The translations under genes were made by a program, and so were the position numbers. Under the pieces are notes generated by a model that worked only from the letters and a program-made list of their open reading frames with translations, was not told the origin of the DNA and made no database searches. Positions 1 to 6,373 of a stretch of 7,959 nt of DNA are shown in pieces. The stretch's first letter is position 1, and each line of letters begins with the position of its first letter. The DNA comes from an uncultured Eubacteriales bacterium (GTDB lineage Bacteria > Bacillota > Clostridia > Oscillospirales > QAKW01): NCBI GenBank assembly GCA_934378025.1, contig CAKRPM010000052.1, positions 1-7,959 on the forward strand, written 5' to 3'.

Positions 1-402
1 CAACTGGCCGCACGCGTCGGAAAAAGTCAGGCAAGCATTGCCAACAAGTTGCGTTTGCTTAAGCTTCCGGTACAGGTACAAGCCATTTTAACCAGCCATA
101 ACCTGACCGAACGGCATGCCAGGGCGCTGTTGCGGCTGCCGGACACCGCAACAATTTATAAGACGGTCCAAGTCATTATTGAAAAGCATTTGAACGTTAT
201 CCAAACGGATGAGTATATCGATAAATTGCTCAACCGTAAACCAGCGCCGATTCGCACGGCGATTATCCGCGATCACCGCCTTTGCAAAAACACATTGGAC
301 AAGGCCATCCGGCTCATCAAAAAGGCGGGCATAAAAGCGCGTACCGTCACCAATGAAGGCGATGATTATATCGAATACATTATACGTATTCCCAAACATT
401 AG
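1..402 (+). CDS. noc: Noc-like nucleoid occlusion protein, ParB family (5'-truncated by window)
   Basis: The open frame enters at base 1, so only the C-terminal 133 residues are present. Noc proteins are ParB paralogues that bind DNA sites and keep the division septum off the nucleoid. The first visible residues form the DNA-recognition helix-turn-helix, reading GKSQASIANKLRLLKLP. This is the Noc form of the motif. The ParB encoded downstream instead has KSRPEISNRLRLL at the same place. A TERHARALLRLP segment follows, then a basic helical region, and the protein ends in DDYIEYIIRIPKH, an ending I associate with clostridial Noc. The CTP-binding domain and the membrane-targeting N terminus lie outside the window. 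The TTG at base 49 is an internal Leu codon, not a start. Its position just before parA-parB fits the family. No Noc-type site (ATTTCCCGGGAAAT) was seen nearby. A second ParB is possible but less likely. Confidence 0.85.
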   Translation, partial: QLAARVGKSQASIANKLRLLKLPVQVQAILTSHNLTERHARALLRLPDTATIYKTVQVIIEKHLNVIQTDEYIDKLLNRKPAPIRTAIIRDHRLCKNTLDKAIRLIKKAGIKARTVTNEGDDYIEYIIRIPKH

Positions 403-404
403 CA

Positions 405-427
405 AAAAAAGCTTACTCGGCTTTTTT
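405..427 (+). terminator. weak hairpin at the 3' end of the noc-like gene
   Basis: Just after the stop codon, AAAAAAGC (405-412) pairs with GCTTTTTT (420-427) around a 7-base loop. The stem is almost all A-T, and the downstream sequence is a pyrimidine-rich run of Ts and Cs. It may be a weak first terminator, with the much stronger hairpin at 490-528 doing most of the work. Confidence 0.35.
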
Positions 428-489
428 GATTTTTCTTTTTCTTTTTCTCTTTCTCCGTCTGCCGTCGTTTTCCCCCTCTGGCGGCAGAC

Positions 490-531
490 AAAGCAAGCGG
501 GCACCCCCCACAGGTGCCCGCTTGCTTTTTT
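490..531 (+). terminator. strong Rho-independent terminator of the noc-like gene
   Basis: A perfect 16-bp stem (490-505 with 513-528) has a core of GCAAGCGGGCACC and its complement. It closes a 7-base C-rich loop and runs straight into a run of Ts ending at 531. This is a textbook intrinsic terminator separating the noc-like gene from the parA transcript. An additional 8-bp stem (457-464 with 482-489) abuts its 5' side. The last T of the run is also the first base of parS site 1. Confidence 0.9.
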
Positions 532-546
532 GTTTCACGTGAAACA
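531..546. other. parS centromere site 1
   Basis: The sequence TGTTTCACGTGAAACA is a perfect 16-base palindrome identical to the bacterial parS consensus. ParB dimers load here, bind CTP and slide as clamps along flanking DNA to build the partition complex. It lies in the gap upstream of parA-parB, directly abutting the noc terminator. Confidence 0.95.
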
Positions 547-568
547 TTTACGAGGCGTTGACACACAA

Positions 569-584
569 TGTTTCACGTGAAACG
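569..584. other. parS centromere site 2
   Basis: TGTTTCACGTGAAACG matches the parS palindrome at 15 of 16 bases; only the last base differs. Its centre is 38 bp from the centre of site 1, so the two sites form a tandem pair. It sits about 40 bp upstream of the -35 of the parA promoter, so ParB bound here could also affect parAB transcription. That regulatory effect is inferred. Confidence 0.93.
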
Positions 585-622
585 CTATATGTATTATTTT
601 TTTAAAAAATCTGTGAAAACTC

Positions 623-651
623 TTTAAAAATGCAATGGTATATGCTATAAT
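623..651 (+). promoter_or_regulatory. sigma-A type promoter with extended -10 for the parA operon
   Basis: TATAAT at 646-651 is preceded by TG at 643-644, giving an extended -10 element. TTTAAA at 623-628 lies 17 bp upstream as a 4/6 match to the -35 box. A transcript would start near 658 and leave a leader of about 57 bases. A small 5-bp hairpin (683-687 with 695-699) lies in that leader. The parA ribosome binding site AGAGG (702-706) is 8 bases before the ATG. No terminator follows until after rnhA, so parA, parB, the hypothetical gene, serS and rnhA can be read from here. Confidence 0.75.
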
Positions 652-714
652 ACCAAAAGACATAGAGAAATTTTGAAAAGACACACTGAGTAAAAGTGTA
701 TAGAGGTTTGCAGA

Positions 715-1488
715 ATGGGCAAAATAATTGCTATCACAAATCAAAAAGGCGGCGTCGGAAAAACAACCACCGCGGTCAATCTTGCCTGCGCCATCGGCGA
801 AATGGGCAAAAAAGTGCTGCTGGTGGATTTTGACGCACAGGCCAATGCCACCAGCGGATACGGGATTCTTCGTCAGGATATCACCCATTCCGTTTACGAT
901 GTCTTGGTCGGAGCCGCCGAAGCGCGGGACTGTATTTTACAGACCAAAGCGCCGGTGGACGTGCTGCCCGCCAACAAGGCGCTGGCCGGTGCGGAAATTG
1001 AGCTGGTAGACATTGAACACCGCGAAACCCGATTAAAAAAAGCGCTGGACAGCATACGGCATCTTTATGACTATATTTTTATTGATTGCCCGCCCAGCAT
1101 CGGCTTGTTGACATTAAACGCTTTGACCGCGGCCAATTCCGTCTTGGTACCCATTCAATGCGAATACTACGCATTGGAAGGGTTGTCCCAGTTGGTTGCT
1201 ATCATTAAAAAAGTAAAGCAAAGCTACAATCCGTCCCTGTATTTAGAAGGCGTGCTGCTGACCATGTATGACGGCAGACTGAATTTGACTCTTCAGGTAA
1301 AAGAAGAGGTTAAACGTTATTTTGGGGATAAAGTCTATAAAAACGTTATTGTTCGCAACGTACGGCTGAGTGAGGCGCCCAGTCACGGCGTGCCCGTGCA
1401 GCTGTATGACCGATATTCCAAGGGTTCTTTGGCCTATCGGGAGCTGGCAAACGAATTTATTGCGGCACAGAAAGGATCGGCAATATGA
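715..1488 (+). CDS. parA: ParA (Soj) chromosome-partitioning ATPase
   Basis: This 257-residue protein has the usual length for a chromosomal ParA/Soj. These P-loop ATPases form ATP-dependent dimers on nucleoid DNA. ParB-parS stimulates their hydrolysis, which moves origins apart; in Bacillus, Soj also controls DnaA. The deviant Walker A motif KGGVGKTTT spans residues 11-19, with the signature lysine K11. The Walker A' stretch VLLVDFDAQANAT is at 34-46, with D38 and D40. The Walker B stretch YIFIDCPPS is at 120-128, with D124. There is no N-terminal DNA-binding domain, unlike plasmid type Ia ParAs. The start is supported by AGAGG 8 bases upstream. The stop overlaps the parB start as ATGA (1485-1488), suggesting translational coupling. 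Two parS sites and a promoter lie immediately upstream. The assignment is firm; regulation by ParB at the nearby parS is inferred. Confidence 0.97.
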   Translation: MGKIIAITNQKGGVGKTTTAVNLACAIGEMGKKVLLVDFDAQANATSGYGILRQDITHSVYDVLVGAAEARDCILQTKAPVDVLPANKALAGAEIELVDIEHRETRLKKALDSIRHLYDYIFIDCPPSIGLLTLNALTAANSVLVPIQCEYYALEGLSQLVAIIKKVKQSYNPSLYLEGVLLTMYDGRLNLTLQVKEEVKRYFGDKVYKNVIVRNVRLSEAPSHGVPVQLYDRYSKGSLAYRELANEFIAAQKGSAI

Positions 1489-2363
1489 AAAAAGGACTCG
1501 GAAAAGGGCTGGATGCCATTTTTGAAGACAACGACTTTAAAATCGAATCGCCCCGTCCGCATGAAGGGATTCACGAATTGCGCATTGCCGATATCGAGCC
1601 AAACCGTGATCAGCCGCGCAAGCACTTTGATGAAAATGCTCTGGCGGCCCTGGCGGAATCCATTGAAAAGCATGGCTTGATTCAGCCGCTGTTGGTGGAA
1701 CCGATGGAGGACGGCCGTTATCGGATCATTGCCGGCGAACGGCGCTGGCGTGCCTGCCGCATGGCGGGGCTGGAAAGCGTTCCTGCGGTAATCCGCACCA
1801 TGAGCGAGCAGCAAAACATGGAGATCGCACTGATCGAAAACCTGCAGCGGGAGGATTTAAATCCGATCGAAGAGGCGCTGGGCTACAAATCCCTGATTGA
1901 GTTGTTTCACATGACCCAGGAAGAGGTGGCAAGCAGCGTGGGGAAATCCCGCCCCGAAATATCCAACCGCTTGCGGCTGTTATCCCTGCCGGAGCAAATC
2001 ATGGATTTTGTCAGCAGTAAAGAGCTTTCGGCCGGACATGCCCGTGCTTTAATGGCGTTAGAAGATGCAGACTTAATGCTGGCCTATGCCAACAAAATTA
2101 TTACCGAAGGGCTGTCGGTGCGGCAAACCGAGGCACTGGTGCAAAAAGCAAAGCGCCAAAAGAAGGAGCCGACACAGCTTTCCGTCGAAGTGTTGCAGGC
2201 ATTGTCCGATCTGGAAAAGGCGGCCAGCGAATCTGTCGGCAGCCGTGTTGTGATCCGTCACAATGCTAAAAACAAAGGAAAAGTGGAAATTTCCTATGCT
2301 TCCGTGGACGAACTTGAAAAAATCATCGATATACTAAAAGGTGGTGAAGTACATGGCGCATAA
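1485..2363 (+). CDS. parB: ParB (Spo0J) centromere-binding CTPase
   Basis: This 292-residue ParB binds parS, loads as a CTP-gated sliding clamp, recruits SMC and stimulates ParA. The N-terminal basic peptide KKGLGKGLDAIF (2-13) is the ParA-stimulating segment. The CTP-binding domain carries GERRWRA (84-90) and ENLQREDLNPIEEA (118-131). The helix-turn-helix spans about 144-169 and contains the parS-reading SRPEISNRLRLL. A linker rich in K and Q (about 220-230) leads to the C-terminal dimerisation domain, which ends with ELEKIIDILKG. The ribosome site AAAGGA (1471-1476) sits 8 bases before the ATG, inside the end of parA. The stop lies 11 bases inside the next gene. A 13/16 parS-like sequence lies within the gene at 1903-1918. 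All key motifs are intact. Confidence 0.97.
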   Translation: MKKGLGKGLDAIFEDNDFKIESPRPHEGIHELRIADIEPNRDQPRKHFDENALAALAESIEKHGLIQPLLVEPMEDGRYRIIAGERRWRACRMAGLESVPAVIRTMSEQQNMEIALIENLQREDLNPIEEALGYKSLIELFHMTQEEVASSVGKSRPEISNRLRLLSLPEQIMDFVSSKELSAGHARALMALEDADLMLAYANKIITEGLSVRQTEALVQKAKRQKKEPTQLSVEVLQALSDLEKAASESVGSRVVIRHNAKNKGKVEISYASVDELEKIIDILKGGEVHGA

Positions 2364-2916
2364 AGAAGAAAATTTGACGCCGCCCGCACCGCAACAGGCT
2401 AAAAAGCCCGAAACCCCGGAAACCCGCGTCGAGCAAGAACTGAAAAAAGAGAAAACCAAGCTGGTCGAATTTAAAAAGGACGTTCGCTTTTTATGGATTT
2501 ACGCAAGTATTTTTTGCGTCGTTCTGCTGGCACTGGTCGGCGGCAGCGCCGTTATTCAACGAAAAATTCATCGGCAGGTGGAGGGATACCGCGAACAAAC
2601 CGCGGCTGCACAGGATGCAACCACCTCCGCAAAATCAAGGCTGAACAATATTCAGGATGAAAACACACAGTTAAAAAATTCCAACGAAGCGCTGTCCTTT
2701 GAAAACGAAACGTTAAAAGATGCCGCCAAAATTGACGGCCGATTGATCAAATCCGCCAAAGATACCATTACCGAACTGGAAAAGCTTTCCCGCGTGGGTC
2801 GCTTATATCTCACCAAAAAGGCTGAGGCGGCATCACTTTTTGAAACCATCGATCCCGACCTTTTGCCGGAAAATGCAAAAGAAACTTATCAATATTACGA
2901 GGAGAAACTGAAATAA
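2353..2916 (+). CDS. hypothetical single-pass membrane protein with coiled coil
   Basis: I do not recognise this 187-residue protein. I chose the ATG at 2353 because AAGGTGG (2338-2344) stands 8 bases before it; upstream GTG codons at 2341 and 2344 overlap that ribosome site. The N terminus (1-46) is soluble, rich in P, E and K, and strongly charged. One membrane segment covers about 47-69 ([20 protein letters not shown]). A polar, heptad-like region rich in E, N, Q and K (about 72-125) looks like a coiled coil. A helical C terminus (about 135-187) ends in YQYYEEKLK. There is no cleavable signal peptide or catalytic motif. The single segment preceded by basic residues suggests a cytoplasmic N terminus and an outside coiled coil, which is an inference. 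It overlaps parB by 11 bases and serS by 1. In several Clostridia this slot holds a DUF4446 membrane protein, but I do not see that family's sequence pattern. A link to segregation or division is only a guess from position. Confidence 0.8.
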   Translation: MAHKEENLTPPAPQQAKKPETPETRVEQELKKEKTKLVEFKKDVRFLWIYASIFCVVLLALVGGSAVIQRKIHRQVEGYREQTAAAQDATTSAKSRLNNIQDENTQLKNSNEALSFENETLKDAAKIDGRLIKSAKDTITELEKLSRVGRLYLTKKAEAASLFETIDPDLLPENAKETYQYYEEKLK

Positions 2917-4190
2917 TGCTGGACGTTAAATTTATTAAAGAAAACAAAGAACTGGTAAAAACCGCCGTGCACAACCGCTGCATGAATTTGGACGAGGAAA
3001 TTGACGAGCTGTGCCGCCTGGACGAGGAACGCCGCGCACTGATTTACGATGTGGAGCAAAAAAAAGCGCAGCAAAACGCCGTTTCCAAAGAAATTCCGAA
3101 GCTGAAAAAAGCCGGCGGCGACACTGCGGCGATTTTTGCGGAAATGAAAGCATTATCGGCAGAAATTAAAACCGACGACGCCCGTCTGGATGAAATCAAC
3201 GCACAAATTCAAAAAATTCTCTATGACATTCCCAACGTCCCGGCCGAAAAAGTGCCGGTCGGCAAGGATGACAGCGAAAATGTGGAAATGCGGAAATTCG
3301 GCACGCCCCGTGATTTCGACTTTGCTCCCAAGGCCCACTGGGATTTGGGCAAAGATCTCGGCATTTTGGATCCGGAAACCGCAGGAAAAGTCAGCGGAAC
3401 ACGTTTCCATTTCTATAAAGGAATGGGCGCAAAACTGGAACGCGCCATCATCAGTTTTTATCTGGACAATCATACCGACGCCGGCTACACCGAAGTTCTG
3501 CCGCCGTTTTTGGTCAATCGTGCGTCCATGACCGGCACCGGTCAGTTGCCGAAGTTTGAAGAGGACGCATTTAAAACGACCGACGATTTGTTCCTGATTC
3601 CGACGGCCGAGGTACCGGTAACCAATATGTACCGCGGCGATATTTTGGACGGTTCCGCCCTGCCGATTCGCTACTGCGCCTACTCCGCATGTTTCCGTGC
3701 CGAAGCGGGCAGCGCCGGCAGAGATACAAGAGGATTGATTCGTCAGCATCAGTTTAATAAAGTGGAACTTGTAAAATTTACCCGTCCCGAGCAATCCTGG
3801 GAAGAGCTTGAAAAACTGACGGCGGATGCCGAGCATGTATTGCAGCTCTTAGGTCTGCCCTATCGTGTGGTTCGTCTGTGTACGGGCGATTTGGGCTTTT
3901 CCAGCGCCATGACCTATGATATTGAGGTTTGGATGCCATCCTACGGTCGGTATGTGGAGATTTCCTCCTGCTCGAACTTCTTGGACTTTCAGGCCAGACG
4001 CGCCAACATCAAATTTAAAGACGATCCCAAGAGCAAGGCGCAGTTTGTGCACACCTTAAACGGTTCGGGGGTTGCGGTGGGCAGAACCACGGCTGCCATT
4101 CTGGAAAATTATCAAAATGAAGACGGCAGCATTACCATTCCCGAAGCGCTTCGTCCCTACATGCGCGGTGCTGAAAAGATTGAAAAATAA
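2916..4190 (+). CDS. serS: seryl-tRNA synthetase
   Basis: This 424-residue class II aminoacyl-tRNA synthetase charges tRNA-Ser with serine in the cytoplasm. It starts with the family-typical [10 protein letters not shown]. An antiparallel coiled-coil arm (about 27-100, rich in K, E and A) grips the long variable arm of tRNA-Ser. The catalytic domain shows the serine-binding TAE motif (230-232), motif 2 with RAEAG (261-265) leading to [13 protein letters not shown], and motif 3 with GSGVAVGRT (383-391). The segment [16 protein letters not shown] is also typical. Length is normal for bacterial SerRS. The start has GAGGAGA (2899-2905) 10 bases upstream, and its A is the last base of the preceding stop (TAATG). 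No T-box leader is present, which fits an internal position in the parA transcript. The gene appears complete and functional. Confidence 0.98.
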   Translation: MLDVKFIKENKELVKTAVHNRCMNLDEEIDELCRLDEERRALIYDVEQKKAQQNAVSKEIPKLKKAGGDTAAIFAEMKALSAEIKTDDARLDEINAQIQKILYDIPNVPAEKVPVGKDDSENVEMRKFGTPRDFDFAPKAHWDLGKDLGILDPETAGKVSGTRFHFYKGMGAKLERAIISFYLDNHTDAGYTEVLPPFLVNRASMTGTGQLPKFEEDAFKTTDDLFLIPTAEVPVTNMYRGDILDGSALPIRYCAYSACFRAEAGSAGRDTRGLIRQHQFNKVELVKFTRPEQSWEELEKLTADAEHVLQLLGLPYRVVRLCTGDLGFSSAMTYDIEVWMPSYGRYVEISSCSNFLDFQARRANIKFKDDPKSKAQFVHTLNGSGVAVGRTTAAILENYQNEDGSITIPEALRPYMRGAEKIEK

Positions 4191-4630
4191 TGAAAAAAGT
4201 GAATCTGTATTCCGATGGCGCCTGCAGCGGAAACCCCGGTGCAGGCGGCTATGGAACAATCTTGGAATACGGTGAAAATCGGCGGGAGTTTTCAGAGGGC
4301 TTTGCCGAAACCACCAACAACCGCATGGAGCTGTTGGGCGCAATTATCGGGCTGGAAGCACTGAAAGAGCCGTGCGAGGTCACGCTGTACAGTGATTCAA
4401 AATACCTTTGTGATTCCATTTCAAAGGGATGGCTGTACGGCTGGCAGAAAAAAGGCTGGCGCAAAGCCGATAAAAAGCCGGTGCTCAATGTTGATTTGTG
4501 GCAACGATTGCTTCCGCAATTGGCCCGCCACACTGTAAAGATCGTTTGGATCAAAGGGCATGCCGGCCATGCCATGAACGAGCGGTGCGACGCTTTGGCG
4601 GTCGCCGCCCGCCAAAAGATCTTAAAATAA
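4190..4630 (+). CDS. rnhA: ribonuclease HI
   Basis: This 146-residue type 1 RNase H cuts the RNA strand of RNA-DNA hybrids, acting on R-loops, primers and misincorporated ribonucleotides. All four acidic metal ligands are visible: D9 in [12 protein letters not shown]47 in [10 protein letters not shown]69 in YSDSKY and D134 in NERCDALA. The assisting histidine is H124 in IKGHAGH. The basic handle region with [17 protein letters not shown] (81-97) is present, as in the E. coli enzyme, so this is the long, handle-containing form. It overlaps the serS stop by one base (TAATG). No good Shine-Dalgarno precedes it, only an A-rich GAAAAGA stretch, so translation probably depends on coupling to serS. 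The next gene is 55 bases away, behind an inverted repeat. Confidence 0.97.
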   Translation: MKKVNLYSDGACSGNPGAGGYGTILEYGENRREFSEGFAETTNNRMELLGAIIGLEALKEPCEVTLYSDSKYLCDSISKGWLYGWQKKGWRKADKKPVLNVDLWQRLLPQLARHTVKIVWIKGHAGHAMNERCDALAVAARQKILK

Positions 4631-4635
4631 GCTTA

Positions 4636-4658
4636 AAAATATCCGACTTGGATATTTT
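4636..4658. repeat. AT-rich inverted repeat between rnhA and nifS
   Basis: AAAATATCC (4636-4644) and GGATATTTT (4650-4658) form a perfect 9-bp stem with the 5-base loop GACTT. It lies 6 bases after the rnhA stop and 27 bases before the nifS ATG. It could be a weak terminator or attenuator, or a dyad operator for the nifS-nifU unit. No T-run follows the stem, and no well-spaced promoter could be assigned. A good ribosome site, AAGAGGTG (4671-4678), follows it for nifS. Confidence 0.5.
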
Positions 4659-4685
4659 AATATATATAATAAGAGGTGAACTTTT

Positions 4686-5879
4686 ATGGGAAATTTTGTA
4701 TACGCAGATAATGCTGCTACTACAAAAGTCAGAGGTGAGGTACTGGAGGCCATGATGCCGTATCTTACCGAATATTACGGCAATCCGTCCAGCATGTACG
4801 AAATCAGTGACGTCACTGAAAAGGCCATTCTGAACGCTCGCCAAACCATTGCCGATTGCATCGGCGCACGTCCGCAGGAAATTATTTTTACCTCTTGCGG
4901 CAGTGAAAGTGATAATATGGCGCTATGCGGAATCATGCGCAAAAACAAAGGTCATATTATTACTACAAATATCGAACATCACGCCATTTTGCACACGGTT
5001 CAGGCTCTGTGCAAATACGAGGGTTGTACGGCGACCTACCTGCCGGTTGACGCAGATGGGTTGGTTACCCCAGAGCAACTGGAGGCGGCAATCACACCGG
5101 ATACAAAACTGATCTCCATTATGCTTGCCAATAATGAAATCGGCACGATTGAACCGATTAAAGAGCTGGCCGCGGTCGCAAAGAAACATAAAATTCTCTT
5201 TCATACAGATGCCGTGCAAGCCGTCGGGCATATTCCCGTAAACGTGAAAGATCTGGGCGTGGACATGCTGTCCGTCAGCGGACACAAATTCGGCGCTCCG
5301 AAGGGAATCGGCTTTTTATACGTACGAAACGGCGTTTTCCCCCTGCCGCTTATTAACGGCGGTCAGCAAGAGCGCGGCAAACGCGCCGGAACGGAAAATA
5401 CCGCTTTTATCGTCGGCATTGCAAAGGCGCTGGAGCTGGCAGTCAAAGAAATGCCCGAGGTTAATGCACGCCTTACCCGTATGCGTGACAAGCTGATTGA
5501 CGGAATTCTTGCGTCGGTTCCTTATTGTCGCTTAAACGGCAGCAGAACGCACCGTTTGCCCGGGAACGTCAATGTTTCTATTGAATTTATTGAAGGGGAA
5601 GCGTTGCTCTTGATGCTGGACATGAACGGCATTTGCGCGTCCTCCGGTTCTGCTTGTACCACCGGTTCTCTGGATCCTTCCCATGTTCTGCTGGCCATCG
5701 GCCTTACCCATGAAGTAGCACACGGATCTCTGCGCATTTCCTTCGGACACGACAATCAAGAGAGCGATGTGGATTACATTCTGGAAAAACTGCCTGCCAT
5801 TGTTAAGCGGCTGCGCGATATGTCCCCGGTTTGGGAAGACGCTTTAAAGGCCGGCATTGCAAAAGATTATACATTATAA
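4686..5879 (+). CDS. nifS: cysteine desulfurase, NifS/IscS type
   Basis: This 397-residue PLP enzyme converts cysteine to alanine and holds the sulfur as a persulfide for Fe-S cluster assembly. It starts with YADNAATTKV, the usual class I desulfurase opening. H98 in NIEHHAILHT corresponds to the histidine that stacks on PLP. D175 (in HTDAVQ) and Q178 contact the cofactor. K201 in SVSGHKFGAPKG is the Schiff-base lysine. RAGTEN (233-238) and the late R350 bind the substrate carboxylate and cofactor region. C324 in ASSGSACTTGS is the sulfur-carrying cysteine on the mobile loop. AAGAGGTG supports the start, with 7 bases of spacing. nifU follows after 17 bases, so the two are almost certainly co-expressed. 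The naming is nifS-like: the pair resembles the general clostridial Fe-S assembly route, and no nitrogenase genes are in view. Confidence 0.97.
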   Translation: MGNFVYADNAATTKVRGEVLEAMMPYLTEYYGNPSSMYEISDVTEKAILNARQTIADCIGARPQEIIFTSCGSESDNMALCGIMRKNKGHIITTNIEHHAILHTVQALCKYEGCTATYLPVDADGLVTPEQLEAAITPDTKLISIMLANNEIGTIEPIKELAAVAKKHKILFHTDAVQAVGHIPVNVKDLGVDMLSVSGHKFGAPKGIGFLYVRNGVFPLPLINGGQQERGKRAGTENTAFIVGIAKALELAVKEMPEVNARLTRMRDKLIDGILASVPYCRLNGSRTHRLPGNVNVSIEFIEGEALLLMLDMNGICASSGSACTTGSLDPSHVLLAIGLTHEVAHGSLRISFGHDNQESDVDYILEKLPAIVKRLRDMSPVWEDALKAGIAKDYTL

Positions 5880-5896
5880 AGAAAGGAAAAATTATT

Positions 5897-6316
5897 ATGT
5901 ACAGCGATAAAGTTAAAGATCATTTTGAACATCCGAGAAATGTCGGCGAAATTGAAAATGCTGACGGGATCGGTGAAGTCGGCAATCAAAAATGCGGCGA
6001 CATTATGAAAATGTATTTAAAAATCGAAAACGATGTCATTGTAGACTGCAAATTTAAAACCTACGGTTGCGGCGCGGCCATTGCGACCTCTTCCATGGCC
6101 ACCGAACTGGTGAAAGGAAAGACCATTCAAGAAGCGCTGGCGCTGACCAACAAAGCAGTTATGGAAGCGCTGGACGGTCTTCCCCCTGTAAAAGTGCATT
6201 GCTCCGTTTTGGCGGAGGAGGCGATCAAAGCCGCTCTGCTGGATTACTATAAGAAAACCGGGCGCGAGGTGGACTTTGACGTTCCCACCGGATGCACCTC
6301 CTGCTGTCACAACTAA
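5897..6316 (+). CDS. nifU: Fe-S cluster assembly scaffold, NifU N-terminal/IscU type
   Basis: This 139-residue scaffold assembles [2Fe-2S]/[4Fe-4S] clusters using sulfur from the adjacent NifS. The ATG at 5897 gives MYSDKVKDHFEHPRNVGE, the standard family start, with AAAGGA (5882-5887) 9 bases upstream; a longer in-frame start at 5831 would overlap nifS and is unlikely. The three cluster cysteines are C33 in NQKCGD, C58 in YGCGAA and C102 in KVHCSVLAEEA, with D35 as the usual regulating aspartate. LPPVK at 95-99 is the chaperone-recognition motif known from IscU. The protein contains only the U-type domain; the C-terminal Nfu domain of full NifU is absent. The C terminus PTGCTSCCHN adds three more cysteines beyond the usual ligands. 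A hairpin follows 6 bases after the stop. Confidence 0.96.
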   Translation: MYSDKVKDHFEHPRNVGEIENADGIGEVGNQKCGDIMKMYLKIENDVIVDCKFKTYGCGAAIATSSMATELVKGKTIQEALALTNKAVMEALDGLPPVKVHCSVLAEEAIKAALLDYYKKTGREVDFDVPTGCTSCCHN

Positions 6317-6322
6317 TAAAGC

Positions 6323-6355
6323 GGGCTGCAAAAACGTTGTTTTTGCAGCCCTTTT
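6323..6355 (+). terminator. intrinsic terminator or attenuator between nifU and the WYL gene
   Basis: GGGCTGCAAAAAC (6323-6335) pairs perfectly with GTTTTTGCAGCCC (6339-6351), a 13-bp stem with a 3-base loop, followed by only four Ts. The ribosome site of the next gene (AAAGGAG, 6357-6363) begins two bases later. The downstream gene has no room for its own promoter after this hairpin, so termination is probably partial. Confidence 0.8.
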
Positions 6356-6373
6356 CAAAGGAGAGCCGATTTT

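Noticed and set aside
199..207. DnaA-box-like TTATCCAAA within the noc-like gene
   Set aside because: A single imperfect match inside a coding sequence with no cluster of similar sites; not evidence for an origin in this window.
558..563. Perfect TTGACA box between the two parS sites, as the -35 of the parA promoter
   Set aside because: No -10 element lies 16-18 bp downstream; that interval is occupied by parS site 2. The extended -10 at 646-651 with TTTAAA upstream is better placed.
3153..3836. Long open frame of 227 codons on the - strand
   Set aside because: It lies fully antisense to serS, whose identity is certain; it is a shadow of serS codon use.
4665..4670. TATAAT as a -10 box for nifS
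   Set aside because: A start about 7 bases downstream would fall inside the ribosome binding site, and no -35 is found at correct spacing. It may be just AT-rich spacer.
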